Part shown: positions 44,609-56,039 of the stretch, in pieces | How the letters are laid out: each line of letters begins with the position of its first letter | How positions within the stretch are numbered: the first letter of the stretch is position 1 | From: Laetiporus sulphureus 93-53 | Lineage: Eukaryota; Basidiomycota; Agaricomycetes; Polyporales; Laetiporaceae | Assembly: GCF_001632365.1 (NCBI RefSeq) | Contig: NW_024468527.1 | Coordinates: forward strand, 486,679 to 550,678 | Reading direction: 5' to 3' | Length of the DNA: 64,000 nucleotides | The notes under the pieces: generated by a model | What the model saw: only the letters and a program-made list of their open reading frames with translations | Databases searched by the model: none | Told to the model about the DNA's origin: nothing | Translations under genes and position numbers: made by a program

Positions 44609-44761
44609 ACGCAGATTCGATCGTGACATGTCCCATCGAATTCTAGGACTCATGACAGCATGTTGCAAAATGAGACGCGTGATGAAGCATCAAGAGCACC
44701 TCATCCTGTGACCACCATCATCTTCCCTTGCTCACAACACGAGCTCGAACACTCTTTCGAC
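44609..44761 (+). repeat. Ngaro repeat A2
   Basis: Second copy of A1, directly abutting B1. Confidence 0.85.
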
Positions 44762-44831
44762 CCACCCACCCATCTCCTGTTGTTGTGTTTTTCTTGCCTT
44801 GTTCTGTTCTGTCATGCAATGCATGCCGGGT

Positions 44832-45011
44832 GGGTGTTCCTTGTGATCTTCTCCTGGCACACACCAGGCTTCCAGATCCCATTCGGATTCTGGGACCAGG
44901 ACGTTCCACTTTCAGCCTATCTCACCACAAGCATTGCCATGACAGGGCAGTGCAGCTCTTCAGGCTCAAACACATCTCTACTGACACAGATGTAAACTGC
45001 TAGGCATGAGT
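44832..45011 (+). repeat. Ngaro repeat B2
   Basis: Second copy of B1; it ends at the BTB gene sequence. Confidence 0.85.
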
Positions 45012-45736
45012 CTGGAAAGTTGTATATGCATGCCAATCGAAACCGTAGAGCTGGCTTGATTGTGTCCATGATTGTCTTGAGATAGTGAGTGGCCCATTGC
45101 TCGCCGCTTGTGATTTCCCATCTCTGTGACAATTCGAGAACAGCGATAAGAAATTGCAGATCATACAGTGGGGCTATCCATCTGTTTTGACCATTGAGGT
45201 TGGTTTGTACTAGTACTGTTTATTCACAAACCAGTTACTCACATTTTGTGAAGATAAAGGGAGTCACATAGATAGTCAAAATCCTGTGCCGCAACCTGGC
45301 ATAGCATTATGGGTTTGTCTTCGCTTAAGCCATCTATTGAGAATTCTGCATTTTCGGCAGGTACTGGCAGTGTGAACATGTCTGCAAAGACTGTGCTTGC
45401 ACTGCTGAAAACCACAGAATGAAGCTTGAAAATGGTATCTTCGACCTGAGTTGCATGTCATAAGTTGGGTTTCAACTGAGCTGAATTTGTGCTTACTCGG
45501 AATGTGTACGTGTCTTCAGGCTCATTATAGTAGTGCTTCGACTGGACTAGAGTGCTCATTTTTAATTATACCACCTGAGCTGTAGTTTTGAGGATATTTT
45601 GCATATATGCAGCAGATTGCTTGTGCTGAGAAAGACTGCAGAGACCACTAGTGTCAATCCTAAGAAGGCAAGTGGCCCTCAATCACCTGTCTGTCCTTGC
45701 TGCCTGTCACCGTTTTTGTTTGCCTATCACACGCAC

Positions 45737-47687
45737 ATGACTAATCTTTCCCCCACTGAGCTACCATGTCTTCCCACCCCTAGGCCCTTGACCGCATGGT
45801 CTGCAAATATATGCAGTGCGTTCAGACTGCTGAATGATGCATACAAGCATGCAAGTCGAGTTGTCTGCCTTGACGATGCAGATCCGCTACAGCTTCGATA
45901 TCATTTCGAGAAACTGACGACGGAAATGGTTCCAATCCTGGAGCTTCTTGCAGAGCACTCAGAAGATGATGAAGGCAGCATAATCCCACAGAAATGGTTC
46001 GAAGAGGTTGTGCATGCTCTTATGCAAGTGATATCTGGGCTTTGAGCCATGATGGAGAACACTAGTGGAAGGTGTGTCATATATATGAAGTCCTCATTAT
46101 CTAGCAACATTGATTGTAGGGATACTTCACACATTGCACGGGTTAATCCAATCTTCATAAGCCCCATTGGATGGCCTGGAAGACCTTGCATGGTCATAGA
46201 TAAGGCATTCTTAGAAGAGGCGGTGTTTAAGAGGTGAAACATAACAATCGCATGGCTCGTCTGCATGCTCAGTGTCCACAGGCACACAATCTGCAAAAAT
46301 CTTAAAGGGCACGAACTACGTCGAGCCTTATCCATGCTTACGAACCATGATTTGGACTTGATTGTCAAGGCTTACAAGCACGGCAAGCTTGACTCGGGCA
46401 TCCTATATCTTTGAGGATTTCTGCAGCGACATCACCTCCACATTCAGAAGAACTGCATATATCAATCTCTACACCGTGTTGATGAACTTGGTCATGCCCT
46501 AAGACAGCAACATACTATTCGACATCACAAATATAAGTCATCTCATCCAAACGCACTGTGGCATTGCGATGGGCACCACAAGCTCATCCACTGAGGAATA
46601 GTGATTCATGGGTTTATAGATGAGTATTGTCGGACAGTATGTGGTGCTTTCAATGTTCCATTGCTCAGTGCATCCTAATAGCTGTCTAGATCACAGGTCT
46701 GCGGGCTAGCACCAACAACTCTGCAACCACCGTACTTGATCTTTTTCTAACAGCAGTCCAGGAGCATGAGACTCTATCTCATGTACGTGGAGATCGGGGT
46801 GGCGAGAATATGGAGGTGGCCGTGTGGATGGTTATGCGCCATGGACCAAATCGTGCATCCTTCATGTGGGGAAGATATGCACGGACCATGATCATATCAC
46901 AAATGATACTAACAGTGTGGCAGCTCGATCACAATACCCGAATCGCGCAGCTGTGGGTCGAAGTCAGGCACCAGTTTCACCATGAATGGCATGCATTCTT
47001 CCTTCACCTCGAACGTAGGGACAACCACCACCATCTTTGGCTGCTACACATCCTTGCTGTCAATGTTGACTGTAGGGCCTTCCAAGACGAGTGGAATGCG
47101 TACCCGATCTCTGGCCCTGACACTCATGATGAGAGCCCCAATGTCGGTCTTAACTTGGTGCACTCGCAGCATGAAATCATCTGACGCTTTCTCAGGACAT
47201 GCGCTTTCTTGGCCAGGCTGCAAATGGCATTTATGTCGATGATGGTGCTGATATTCATCCAGATGTACTGCATGAACTATACAATATGGCAGGCACTCCA
47301 GTACATCGGCGACGAGGACAGACAGGTGCAGGGCACCCTCCAGAAGAGGAGGAGTCAGAAAATGAAGATGACACCATAGTTGATGGTCCTACTGCTGATA
47401 TATCAGAGCAGATCGCAGCAGCTCAGCAGGGTAATGTTCGCCATGATTCTGTCAATGTGCCGGCACATGCGAGTCCTTTTGCAGATGAGGCCACAGAGAC
47501 CTTATTTTTCAATGCTTTGGCTGCTGTTCATGGGGATGGGTTCCTTCCGGCAGGGTACGGAGTGCTCATTGGAGAAGAGATTGATGCCTACGATCATGAG
47601 GAGGCCATACGTTTGGGACATCGTGGTACTAAGGAGCTCATAGTAATGCTGCCAGAACATATATGGCGTCCGCGAGCAGAGCTATAG
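45737..47687 (+). pseudogene. DDE transposase (integrase-core family) of the TIR transposon
   Basis: Broken frames give a consistent protein: RLLNDAYKHASRVV (45,820), WPGRPCMVIDKAFLEEAV (46,160-46,220), DLIVKAYKHGKLDSGILYL (46,345), HRVDELGHALRQQ and NALWHCDGHHKLI (46,480-46,590, first catalytic Asp), RGDRGGENMEVAVWM (about 46,790, second Asp), PNRASFMWG, HNTRIAQLWVEVRHQF (46,930), MRFLGQAANGIYVDD, HASPFADEATE, LPEHIWRPRAEL. This is the integrase-like transposase common in Agaricomycete genomes. The Glu normally found in HNTRIERLW is Ala here, so the catalytic triad is lost. A 60-nt block between FMWG and HNTRI probably is a decayed intron. It starts 178 bp from the divergent BTB gene. Confidence 0.75.
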
Positions 47688-48064
47688 GCACAGGGACTCC
47701 ATTTCATGACCTATTTTATGCACGAAAATGTGTACAACTAGCGACAGAACATGTTAGCTACCAATTTCTGTATAATAGAAATGTTTATCTCTCACTGTGA
47801 CACAGCAAATGAGATCATACTTTGAGATTGATGATGGCCTGTCAGGATTGCATAAGCAAAAAAAAGCCTGACTCAACGCAACTTCATTCCCCCCTTATTG
47901 CTCTGTCATAAACCTCTGCTGACCTCTCCAGTGATGGCACAACCTAGAAGCTCTCATCAATGCATCAAAGATGAAAGCGATGAGGAATGCTTGCCTGTTG
48001 AAGTGTGTATGGCCAGATTTGGCAAATGTAGATGTTCAGTTGACTCACAAATTACAATCACATA

Positions 48065-49493
48065 ATGCAGAAGCTGAAATCATCTCACCGGAACAATGAG
48101 CATGTTAATGAAATCCTGAGAGGCCTGAAAAACAGCTTCGTAGCAAAGATCTCACAAACAGACGCTCGCAAAGAAGTCCACCAGACGTTTCGCAGCAATT
48201 GCAGCAATGTCAAAGAAGGTCAAGGTGGTTCTGCCATGAAGGTATTGTTAGCGTGTGCTTGATTTGCACATATCTCGACCTCACGGGCTGCTAGTTTAAT
48301 GGCAGAGTACCTACGGAAAGAAGGCAGGTTCCAGATGGCATGGTGCGAGTCTACAGCATGGCAGCTTTGCAAATTGGGCTGTCTGCGATATGTGGCTGGT
48401 GACGCTATGCTAGATGAATCTGACAAATCAGCAGATACTCAAAATGAAGGAAAACATTGTACCTAATCAGCATGAGCTCCTGCAGCTGCAGGATCATGGC
48501 TTGGGTGTCATTGACTTGGTTGGTGGGATCTTCTTCAGCAATATGTGGGGGCCTGCATCAATGCACGTCTTCCTGCGTGGATTGCTACCTAAGCTTTTCT
48601 CCCATTTTGCGAAGAGTGATCCCTGGGTGATGTCCATCAACAAGGAAGATGATGAGGAGATAAGAATGCACCAGTTACCATATGTGTTGCTGTCTCGAAG
48701 TGGCAAGACCAAGTTCTAGGCTATCAAGGCCGAGCATCCAGATGGCCCCCACTATTTGCTGATGAAGAGCTGAAGTGGTGGTGGTTAGAAGGAATCACAG
48801 ATCTTTATCAGTAAGTCGCAGTGAGGTAGACAGCCATATAGAAAACTCACAAAAATTGCAATGGACAGCACCTCATCAAGCAATAGACGAGAACGTGTAT
48901 GAACTGTGAGTACCAGGAGAGGCTCTCGAAAAAAATGCTCCATCTGCTGATAAAAAAGGCAAAAAAAAGGCATTTGCGAAGGAGGGTGCGTCAAATCATT
49001 ATCATACTATGTAAATGAATGTTTCGATAGCTTGACCACAGAGGACGATGAGCGTTCGGAGCATGGCGATGGCAATGGTGAAGATGCGCACGAGGCATTT
49101 ATTAAAGAAGGAATAGATGACACGGACAATGAGCTCATTGAGCGTGGTCTGCATTCGCTGAGCCCGCCTGCCACTGAGTGTGAGACTGATGGTATGTTGC
49201 AGTGCCTGCTAGCCTGCTGTGCTGATTAATTTGTACGTTTGACATCAGATAATGCTCTGATGCACCTTTCCGAGACTAGCACCAGGGCAGTCAATGACAG
49301 CGAGACTGCCACCTCGAGTGCAAAGCAGGATGCCGATGCCATAAAAATCATCGTGGTAGCTGACAGCAATGAAGAGCAAGATGACACCAGTGGTCAGGCT
49401 CTGCCCATGCCTTTGACACCTCCCACACTGAAGGTGAAGGCACCAGAACCACTCAGTCCATTTGATGCCTATTCTTACTTTGCGGATCCATGA
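48065..49493 (+). pseudogene. Second broken gene of the TIR transposon, function unknown
   Basis: Discontinuous frames downstream of the transposase: 48,065-48,262; 48,414-48,719 (GLGVIDLVGGIFFSNMWGPASMHVFLRGLLPKLF..., VLLSRSGKTKF); after a stop AIKAEHPDGPHYLLMKS and KESQIFI; then an acidic tail in pieces to PEPLSPFDAYSYFADP (49,493). The middle part resembles a hypothetical protein often seen beside this transposase type; I cannot name a fold or role. Confidence 0.45.
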
Positions 49494-49971
49494 GATAGCA
49501 CAAACTTCACATACAAATTTAGCTCGTAGTGCAGAAATAACTGTACAGGCTCTCTGATGGGCTCGCAAAAGCAATCAATTATATTGTTCAGTCCTGATGG
49601 ATATTTACATGAATAAGATGTGGCTCAAGGATTGAATAAGCTGGCCTCAAGTATGCATTCTGTATGAGAACGAACGACAATATTGTGAAGTACGTGGGGA
49701 GGCATTCATGATGGCAAGGTCAGTCAGTTGGTGGCCAGAGTACGTGCAAACAGTGAGGAACTGTGCTCTTTGATGTTGCAGAAGATAGCGCACGACAAGA
49801 AGCGTGAACAATGGACATGTGGGTGCATAAACAGAGTGTCCAGCTCATTGTTGCACACAGCGAACATGACCTGGGGTGCGGGTCACAGGCCCAGCGGGGG
49901 GTGCAGCCTGGTAGAATGACACCAGTGACAGATTTTGCTGATAACGTTCTCGTGCGTTAGCAGCCAATACG

Positions 49972-50006
49972 CGAATTAAGAATAAAAGTACAATTTGAAC
50001 AGCATA
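49972..50006 (-). repeat. Right TIR of the DNA transposon
   Basis: Ends ...GTACAATTTGAACAGCATA; see left TIR. Confidence 0.88.
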
Positions 50007-50350
50007 GTACTACACCTGTATAATACCTTGTGTAGATAGCACAAAAACAAACTCAGTTCACAAATCAGATTTCAGGTTCTATGTGTACATTCACAATAGA
50101 GCAGCACACCCTATTTTGTCTCATCAGTCTACATCTACATTCCATGTCTCATTGACTCTCGACACTGCGCAGGACAGCATTCTTGTTAGTGGTCCATAGC
50201 TCGACTCAGGAAGCACCCAGCTAAGTTATGTTACTGCATTTTGCACCTACGCCACCTCATTTCAGTCTCACACCCTAAATTATGAGCCTTAGCAACTCAG
50301 ATTTTCATCCTCACCAGACTTTGTAGCCCTATCAAGCACCTGGTAATATG
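50007..50350 (+). repeat. LTR family 1, copy F, right half
   Basis: Continues the LTR interrupted at 38,121, starting with the duplicated GTACTA and CACCTGTATAATACC. It aligns with copy D to about 50,350 and then diverges. Confidence 0.75.
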
Positions 50351-50554
50351 CTCAGTTACCACCTCTCTATGGTCCATGGTCTGGCAGTACTGTTTGCTGC
50401 ATTGTGGAGTGAGGTGAGTATGAACTGCTGTGCTCTATCTCCAATGGGTGTGATGATATAGAGGGGTGACTCCTTCTGAAGGGTGCAAGGCCTGCAGATT
50501 TTTTGTAACTGACTTGAGGATGTTGGGTGTGGGGTGAGTGTGTTTGAGTAATGG

Positions 50555-50905
50555 TGTCACAGTATTAGGTGGCACCTTTCTTTTTGCACCATTAAAGTCC
50601 TCATTTGACAACCACAAGTGGTTATTCAGATGCCAACCTTTATATTGGTCTTACAAAGTGGATACTTGGACAAACAGCACAATACCACCACATACATTGC
50701 AGATACGACTGTGTCTACCACATAACCACCAAGCGCCCATGATTCAGCCACCCAGTCACGTGACACTGGCCACTTGCCCTATTCAGAAGTTGTTAGATGT
50801 TGGTCACGTGACACCAGGCCACTTACCCAGAATGGAAACCTTTGGCCCACAATAGGCTCGCCCAAGCTTATTGGATCACCAAGCTAGCAAGCACCCAATT
50901 CGTTA
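50555..50905 (-). repeat. LTR family 2, partial, reverse
   Basis: Starts TGTCACAGTATTAGGTGG, the reverse complement of the family-2 right end, and runs to about CACCCAATTCGTTACTCAG before losing similarity. Confidence 0.8.
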
Positions 50906-51472
50906 CTCAGATAGTGATATCACTTTGCTGCTCAGCCAATAGGCAGGCACTACAAGGGATCCCCCTACCAACTGGCATACAGTATAGCCAGGTACAGGAT
51001 AGGCTAGATCTTCCCACAACTTATTCAAATGAAGACTTAGGTTTTTGTACAAAGGTACTTGATATCGTACTCCCTCCTTGAAGTGCAGGATGGAGCGCAA
51101 CCGGTGGAAAAATATGAGGTCGAGCATACAGATGATGCTGTGCAAGCGCTCTGAAGCGCTGCAGCAAACTCTCACGTTCAGCATCACAACGAGCTTGCGC
51201 AGCCTCGTTGTATTTCCTGTCTCTGCTGCACGACTAACTTGTCTCTCTAGGTGAGTCCTTTTACTAACTTGATTTTGAAGGTTCTCTGAGAGCAAATGAA
51301 CACAAGTACTATGATGGAAGAACACCACAACCTACAGCAGCTGCAGGCTGAGCCTCCTGCAGGTGAAGCATCTGGTGATAATTCTGACAATCTATTTCCT
51401 CTCTTTTCTCAGTGGTGAGTTCTCTGTTATTTCTCTTTTCTTCATGGAGATCAATGGTGAGGTACCAATGGC
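50906..51472. other. Unassigned repeat-like sequence
   Basis: About 570 bp; slightly richer in CpG than its surroundings; no gene recognised. Confidence 0.4.
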
Positions 51473-52327
51473 TGTCACAGCACATCATAGATCCTGCCAA
51501 AAGGCAAGAAAATGGCGGCAAGGTGCTAGCTGCGCTCAGTGACCTGCACAAATACCAAAATAAGGATCTGCCGCAAAGGGTCAGGCCAAAAAGGCATGCA
51601 GTGACATGCAGCCTGCAAAAAGGGGCTCAAAGGGCCCTTAGCCTTATATCACACAAAGAGGGGGTGATGGCTTGTAAAGCTGCATGAAATAGATGAATGA
51701 CACTGGGGATACCCAGCTTCCTCATGGGTGCTTATATACATGCAGGTAGGGACCTCAGTCACTATACTAAGGTAAATACCCCTGACACCTATATGTGAAC
51801 ATGATACCATAACTGGTTAGGTTCTGGTAGCTACTATGGCAACTATCTACAAAGGCTGTGAATACGCTGAGGCAATCCTATCTAATCCAATGGGATAATT
51901 GCCTGAAGGTGGTGCCACTATTTGAGCAGCAAAGTGGTGCCACTATTGAGCGGTGACATGGGGCCACTATGGAGTAGCCAATAGGGTTGGTGTCACTTAT
52001 CTGAGTGACAAATTGGGTGCTTGCTAGCTTGATGGTCCAAAGAGTTTCTTTCTGGGCAAGTGACCTGGTGTCACATGATCAACACCTGACAACTTCTGAA
52101 TAGGGCAAGTGACCAGTGTCATGTGACTGGGTGGCTGAATCATGGGCGCTTGATGGTCATGTGGTAGACACAGTCGAATTCACAATGTATGTGACATTAT
52201 TGTGCTGTTTGTCCAAGTATCCACTTTGTGAGACCAATATGAAGGTTGGCATCTGAATAACCACTTGTAGTTGCCAAATGATGACTTTAATGGTGCAAAA
52301 AGAAAGGTGCCACCTAATACTGTGACA
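51473..52327 (+). repeat. Solo LTR, family 2 (855 bp)
   Basis: TGTCACAG...CTGTGACA, flanked by ATGGC (51,468-51,472) and ATGAC (52,328-52,332), a 4/5 matching target duplication. Contains GCTTATATACAT as a promoter-like box. Confidence 0.85.
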
Positions 52328-53270
52328 ATGACGAACACAGAAGTTGTTTCAGCGCACCTTTGGAGCAATATAGCCATCTCTTTGTTGAAAAGTGTGCATG
52401 CTTAGCAGGAGTTGCCCCAGCTGGTGCACATGGTTGTATTGCCTACTGAGCCATTGTGTCTTGGTTTGTTTTTGGGTTTTTTTTTCCTTTTTTTTTTTCT
52501 TTTCTGTTACTGGGACGAAAACATGGGTAAGCTATCACAGGTGAGAATACATCATCCCAGCCCACTTATATCTGATGGACGTGCATGGAAAGAAGCAGTG
52601 TGGCAGCTGGAGGAGAGAATTTGACCATGAGTTATCCACATAGGAGTGGTGCTTGAGGTCTGGATCAGGGGTGTCCGGGGTCATGCCCTTTTGTGGCCAC
52701 ACTTCTGATTTGCTGACCTGTGATCTGGGAGATTGATCATGTGACTGGGCTCAGATGTGATTGGGGTCCTGATTGCTGGTGTCTGGGGCCCCACCCCTGT
52801 GGCCAAGGCTCCTGATCTGAGCACATATGCTGTGTTTCAATAGGGCTAGTATTAATATTATTCAAGGACATCTCATCTGACATGTTCATTTCTGATGGAG
52901 ATGATGCATATATTGTTGGCTTTTGGGGCCTGAGAGGCACTGCGAGATAGCAGTGGGCCTTAGAGGCATCAGAGCCAGGTACAGGGGCTGCAGGAATGGC
53001 AGCCAGATAAGTGCTGGGCATGTGAGCTGTGTCGCCTGCCCTGAAGTGGCATGGTTCAAAGGGAGGTAGTTAATGTAGCATTACCTTGCTCGTTTGTACC
53101 CAAATTTCCAGTGGTGTCGTGAGTTATTAGACGTGGTGTTAGTCTTGGCTGTTGTTGTTCAACATATATGTCACAGGATGACCTGTTTAACATGTCTATC
53201 TCTGACGAAGATGCGACATGTGCCTTGACAATGAACCAGAAAATTGAAAATAGCATGTAAGTGTTTATAA
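52328..53270. other. Low-complexity and unassigned sequence
   Basis: Contains a T-rich run (52,470-52,505) and a partly repeated GT/GG-rich stretch (52,660-52,810, two related blocks around GGGGTC..CCCTTTTGTGGCCA and GGGGCCCCACCCCTGTGGCCA). No gene recognised. Confidence 0.4.
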
Positions 53271-53279
53271 TTTGACATG

Positions 53280-54400
53280 TATCATGTCAATAAATTCAAC
53301 AACTACAGGAAGGATAAAAGGTGACATGCAGTGATGAAGAAGGACGTTCAGAGGGAGGCTTGATGGTTGACAAAACTTGCGAAGAAAACTCGAGGCATGT
53401 TTTTTTTTGATAATAATATATAAACTATCTTACACAAATTTAGAGAATTTTGACTTCAATTTTACAGATGCTTTAAACAGCTTCAAGCATTCGCCATCTA
53501 AGATCATAACCTGGAATGATGGCGTTGCGTGAAGTGCATACTCTGCTGATGGACACAAGCTAGTCTATCATTTACCACAGCTGATCAAGGAGCGAGCACA
53601 TGTGAGTTACCTAACATAAAATATATTAAAATGTCACTGACATAATTAATAGGAGTTCTTGGTACAGGACCTTCTGGCGTACTTCATATATGTGCCCCCT
53701 AAAGTCAAGAAAGGCAAGAAACATTTGTATAAAGGAAAGGGTCTCAAGGGAGACATTGCCTTGAGCAGAGGCTGGCATCAAATTGGTCACTCTGTAAGTA
53801 TAAAGGTTTTTTTTACTTAAGCATGACATTAATATGCCAGATAGCCTACTAGTCCTATTACACACAGCATGGACATGTTGAAAAATGGAACTGGCTTCAT
53901 GCAATCTGCCCAGATATTGAAATCACAAGACCTACTGGCTGTATAAATGAATGCGGTGCTCGAAATCATAGATCCTCAGTTTTATGCAAATGCTGAAAAG
54001 GTTCGTGACAGGATGAACGAAGAGAATGCAGGTGCAAGAATGTTTGGTTATATGGACCCTCTGATCCTGGAAGGAAGAGAATATCTTATCAATAGTCGAG
54101 CACCTATCCACATTAACAAGCATGATACTCCTTTAGGATGAGTTGAGATTGTAGCATTGAGATATTTTACTGGAGGCTTTATCTATCTGGCATCTTTAGG
54201 TCTCAGGGTCCTGATGCAGCCAGGTAATATTCTTGCTTAAATTTAAATTAATGCACTGATCCAGCTTGTCATCGGGGGGACTGCATTTGGTTTTGGGGTA
54301 AAGTGTTGACTCATGGAGTGGAAGAATGGGAAGGGTACCTTGCACATCTCTATATCCCACTTCACCCATGCCTCAGTGTGGAGTAAGTATGAGATGGCAG
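53280..54400 (+). pseudogene. Relic of a Tet-like 2OG-Fe(II) dioxygenase gene
   Basis: Broken frames with decayed introns: WNDGVA..SAYSADGHKLVYHLP (about 53,510-53,580), DLLAYFIYVPPKVKKGKKHLYKG and LSRGWHQIGHS (53,660-53,795), VLEIIDPQFYANAEKVRDR ... RMFGYMDPLI ... INSRAPIHINKHDTPLG (53,950-54,140), then VEIVALRYFTGGFIYLASLGLRVLMQPG (54,145-54,225) and SHFTHASVW-like sequence (54,350-54,375). The order and the GG..LP.LG...PG pattern match the Tet/JBP-like oxygenases expanded in Agaricomycetes and often linked to transposons. The H-x-D iron ligand reads H-I-N, an Asp to Asn change. Not functional. Confidence 0.65.
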
Positions 54401-56039
54401 ATGAAGCAGGTCTCAAAACAAGTGAACCAAGCACTCCCAAATCTAAAGCGGGTATCTTACAAATCTAAAGGGAGTACTTACAAATATAAAGCGGGTACTA
54501 AAAAATGCACTTAGAATATCTTTACTACGTACATGATCATGCAGACATCGCAGATGTGGTGCCGCTCACAACCATGTAGTTATGTTGAACAAGTTCAGTT
54601 ATATGTACTTAAAGAAGCGTGTCAGGATTTGATTAACCTAGCAGATTTTATATCTCTGATTACATTTGTCAGCCAATGTTAGACCATTTTATCCATTATC
54701 ATCGAGCATCACTTCACTGCCTGTATACACCTATTTATCCATGAATGTTTTCTTGGTGCTATTTCTGATTGTGAAATGCACTTCAATCGGATTTGTCTGA
54801 AAACAGACTACTCACACTTGCTCATTGTTCAAATAGCACAGAGCCATGGCGGGGCCCGTCACCCATTAGCTGGCCCAGCTCATTGTGCAATGTGAGGCTT
54901 TCATCCACTCACAATATCCATGCAGTCACATCTGGTAATAGGACCCTGATCTATCTGATGTAGCAATCTTCATGTCAAGTCGAGGCATCAACAGGGTCAC
55001 ACTGGTATTTGTTAGGCCTGGCAGACCCCCCAAATGAGATAACAGCTTGAACATGCCATCATGATCACATACCATAATCCTGTGCGATAGATGCATCTGG
55101 GAAGATACACATGAGCTGTTGGGTAACCTTCTTCGATACTGGCTTAGCACTAGATAGTATCACTTGAATAGAGCTAAGGTTGTGCTTGCTGAGTTCAGGG
55201 TGCTGTGCTCAAATTTGAGTGATTGTATGTCGAATGGGCTGCATGCCAACCTTGCAAAGGAGGATGACAATGGGTGGTACAATGCTATAGATGGGCATGA
55301 GCAGACTAGACAGAGGAAAAACAAGAAGGTGTGCATGGTAGAGACTTGATTCAGTAATGCTCGATGCTCTTCAGCATTCTCAAAAAGTTGAACTTTGGGA
55401 CCACGACCAAGGCCATCTGATGAGCCTCGTCAGCACAGGTCACCAACAAACTGGCTCAGTGAGATTGTACGCTATTAGAAGAGCACAAAATGTAAAATGA
55501 AAATCAAATCATAGCAGGTGGATGTCTCAGCATTCTGCAGATGTTATGTGAGCAGGATGCTCACAGTAAAAGGAGAGAACTGCGGTCATTGTTAATCAAC
55601 CTGGATAGATGCATGTTGTGCTCCCAGAGATTCAGATCTGCATTTGTGTACGTAGCAACTTGGTTCACATTGGCGATCAATGCGTAGTGTGAAATTGTGA
55701 CTGCATGCTAATGCGATCCTCTTCACATACACAATCGAGTCAAACAGAAATGTCAGAAAGCTCTTGTGGAGTCTGCTGCATGGAATCTTCCAGCAGTGGC
55801 AGAATGAATGCCAGCGGGGGCAGCATATATAATGTGGCTGAGAGGTTGGTGTCTAGTTGCAGGAGCTCAGCAAAGTCGAGGGAAAGGTTGAGGACCATGG
55901 GAGTATAATTAAGTCAGGAAATCTCCAGCCATCAACACACGATCGTGGTGCGAATACACCCTGTGTCTCTTCTCTGGTCTGTGTGCATACAGTCTTCCCT
56001 AACATTTGTTCCCTTGTACTCTCCTTTGTTTAGCACACC
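54401..56039. other. Decayed sequence, unidentified
   Basis: Short frames only (54,926-55,150 minus; 55,164-55,349 plus; 55,705-55,908 plus); none with recognisable motifs. Confidence 0.4.

Larger units (their letters stand above)
38900..45011 (+). mobile_element. Ngaro-type tyrosine-recombinase retrotransposon (degraded)
   Basis: Layout A1 (38,900-39,052) - gag-like, RT-RNase H, tyrosine recombinase - B1 (44,428-44,608) - A2 (44,609-44,761) - B2 (44,832-45,011). These split direct repeats are the hallmark of Ngaro/PAT-type elements. No target duplication: removing the element joins GGACCCATT to CTGGAAAG and restores the BTB frame (TTT CCA GAA TGG). Genes carry several stops and frameshifts. 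CpG density is intermediate (9 in 43,801-44,100). Confidence 0.85.
38408..45559 (-). pseudogene. BTB/POZ-domain gene split by a Ngaro retrotransposon
   Basis: Minus strand: exon 1 45559-45497 (MSTLVQSKHYYNEPEDTYTFR), exon 2 45445-45243 (VEDTIFKLHSVVFSSAS, VFADMFTLP, a BTB/POZ core), exon 3 from 45181 (LYDLQFLIAVLELSQRWEI ... ALRFRLACIYNFP). The reading breaks at 45,011 and resumes at 38,899 (WVPPAFALLMFRSLWDLKRC ... EAYTILTQAQEEV). One further frameshift near 38,780 leads to the C-terminal part (CSDNCSEN, CVAAWKEAWIMHMGRQL, KLVDAAVCALSEVQF), with a stop at 38,408-38,410. BTB proteins are protein-interaction modules greatly expanded in Agaricomycetes. Its stop lies about 250 bp from the left TIR and its start 178 bp from the divergent transposase, so it looks like transposon cargo. 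Otherwise well preserved, so loss is fairly recent. Confidence 0.8.
38122..50006. mobile_element. TIR DNA transposon carrying DDE transposase and BTB gene
   Basis: 11,885 bp bounded by 35-bp inverted repeats beginning TATGCTGTTCAAATTGTAC (38,122-38,156 and 49,972-50,006; two mismatches). Flanking sequence ATACTA (38,116-38,121) and GTACTA (50,007-50,012) is a 6-bp target duplication with one transition. The undisturbed target GTCGTACTACACC is seen in LTR copy E. Subterminal repeats (CTTAACTCGTT, GGACTTAAC) follow the left TIR. Contents: BTB/POZ gene (-), DDE transposase (+), a second broken gene (+). A 6.1 kb Ngaro element sits inside the BTB gene, so the transposon itself is about 5.8 kb. 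All its genes are now broken. Confidence 0.8.
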
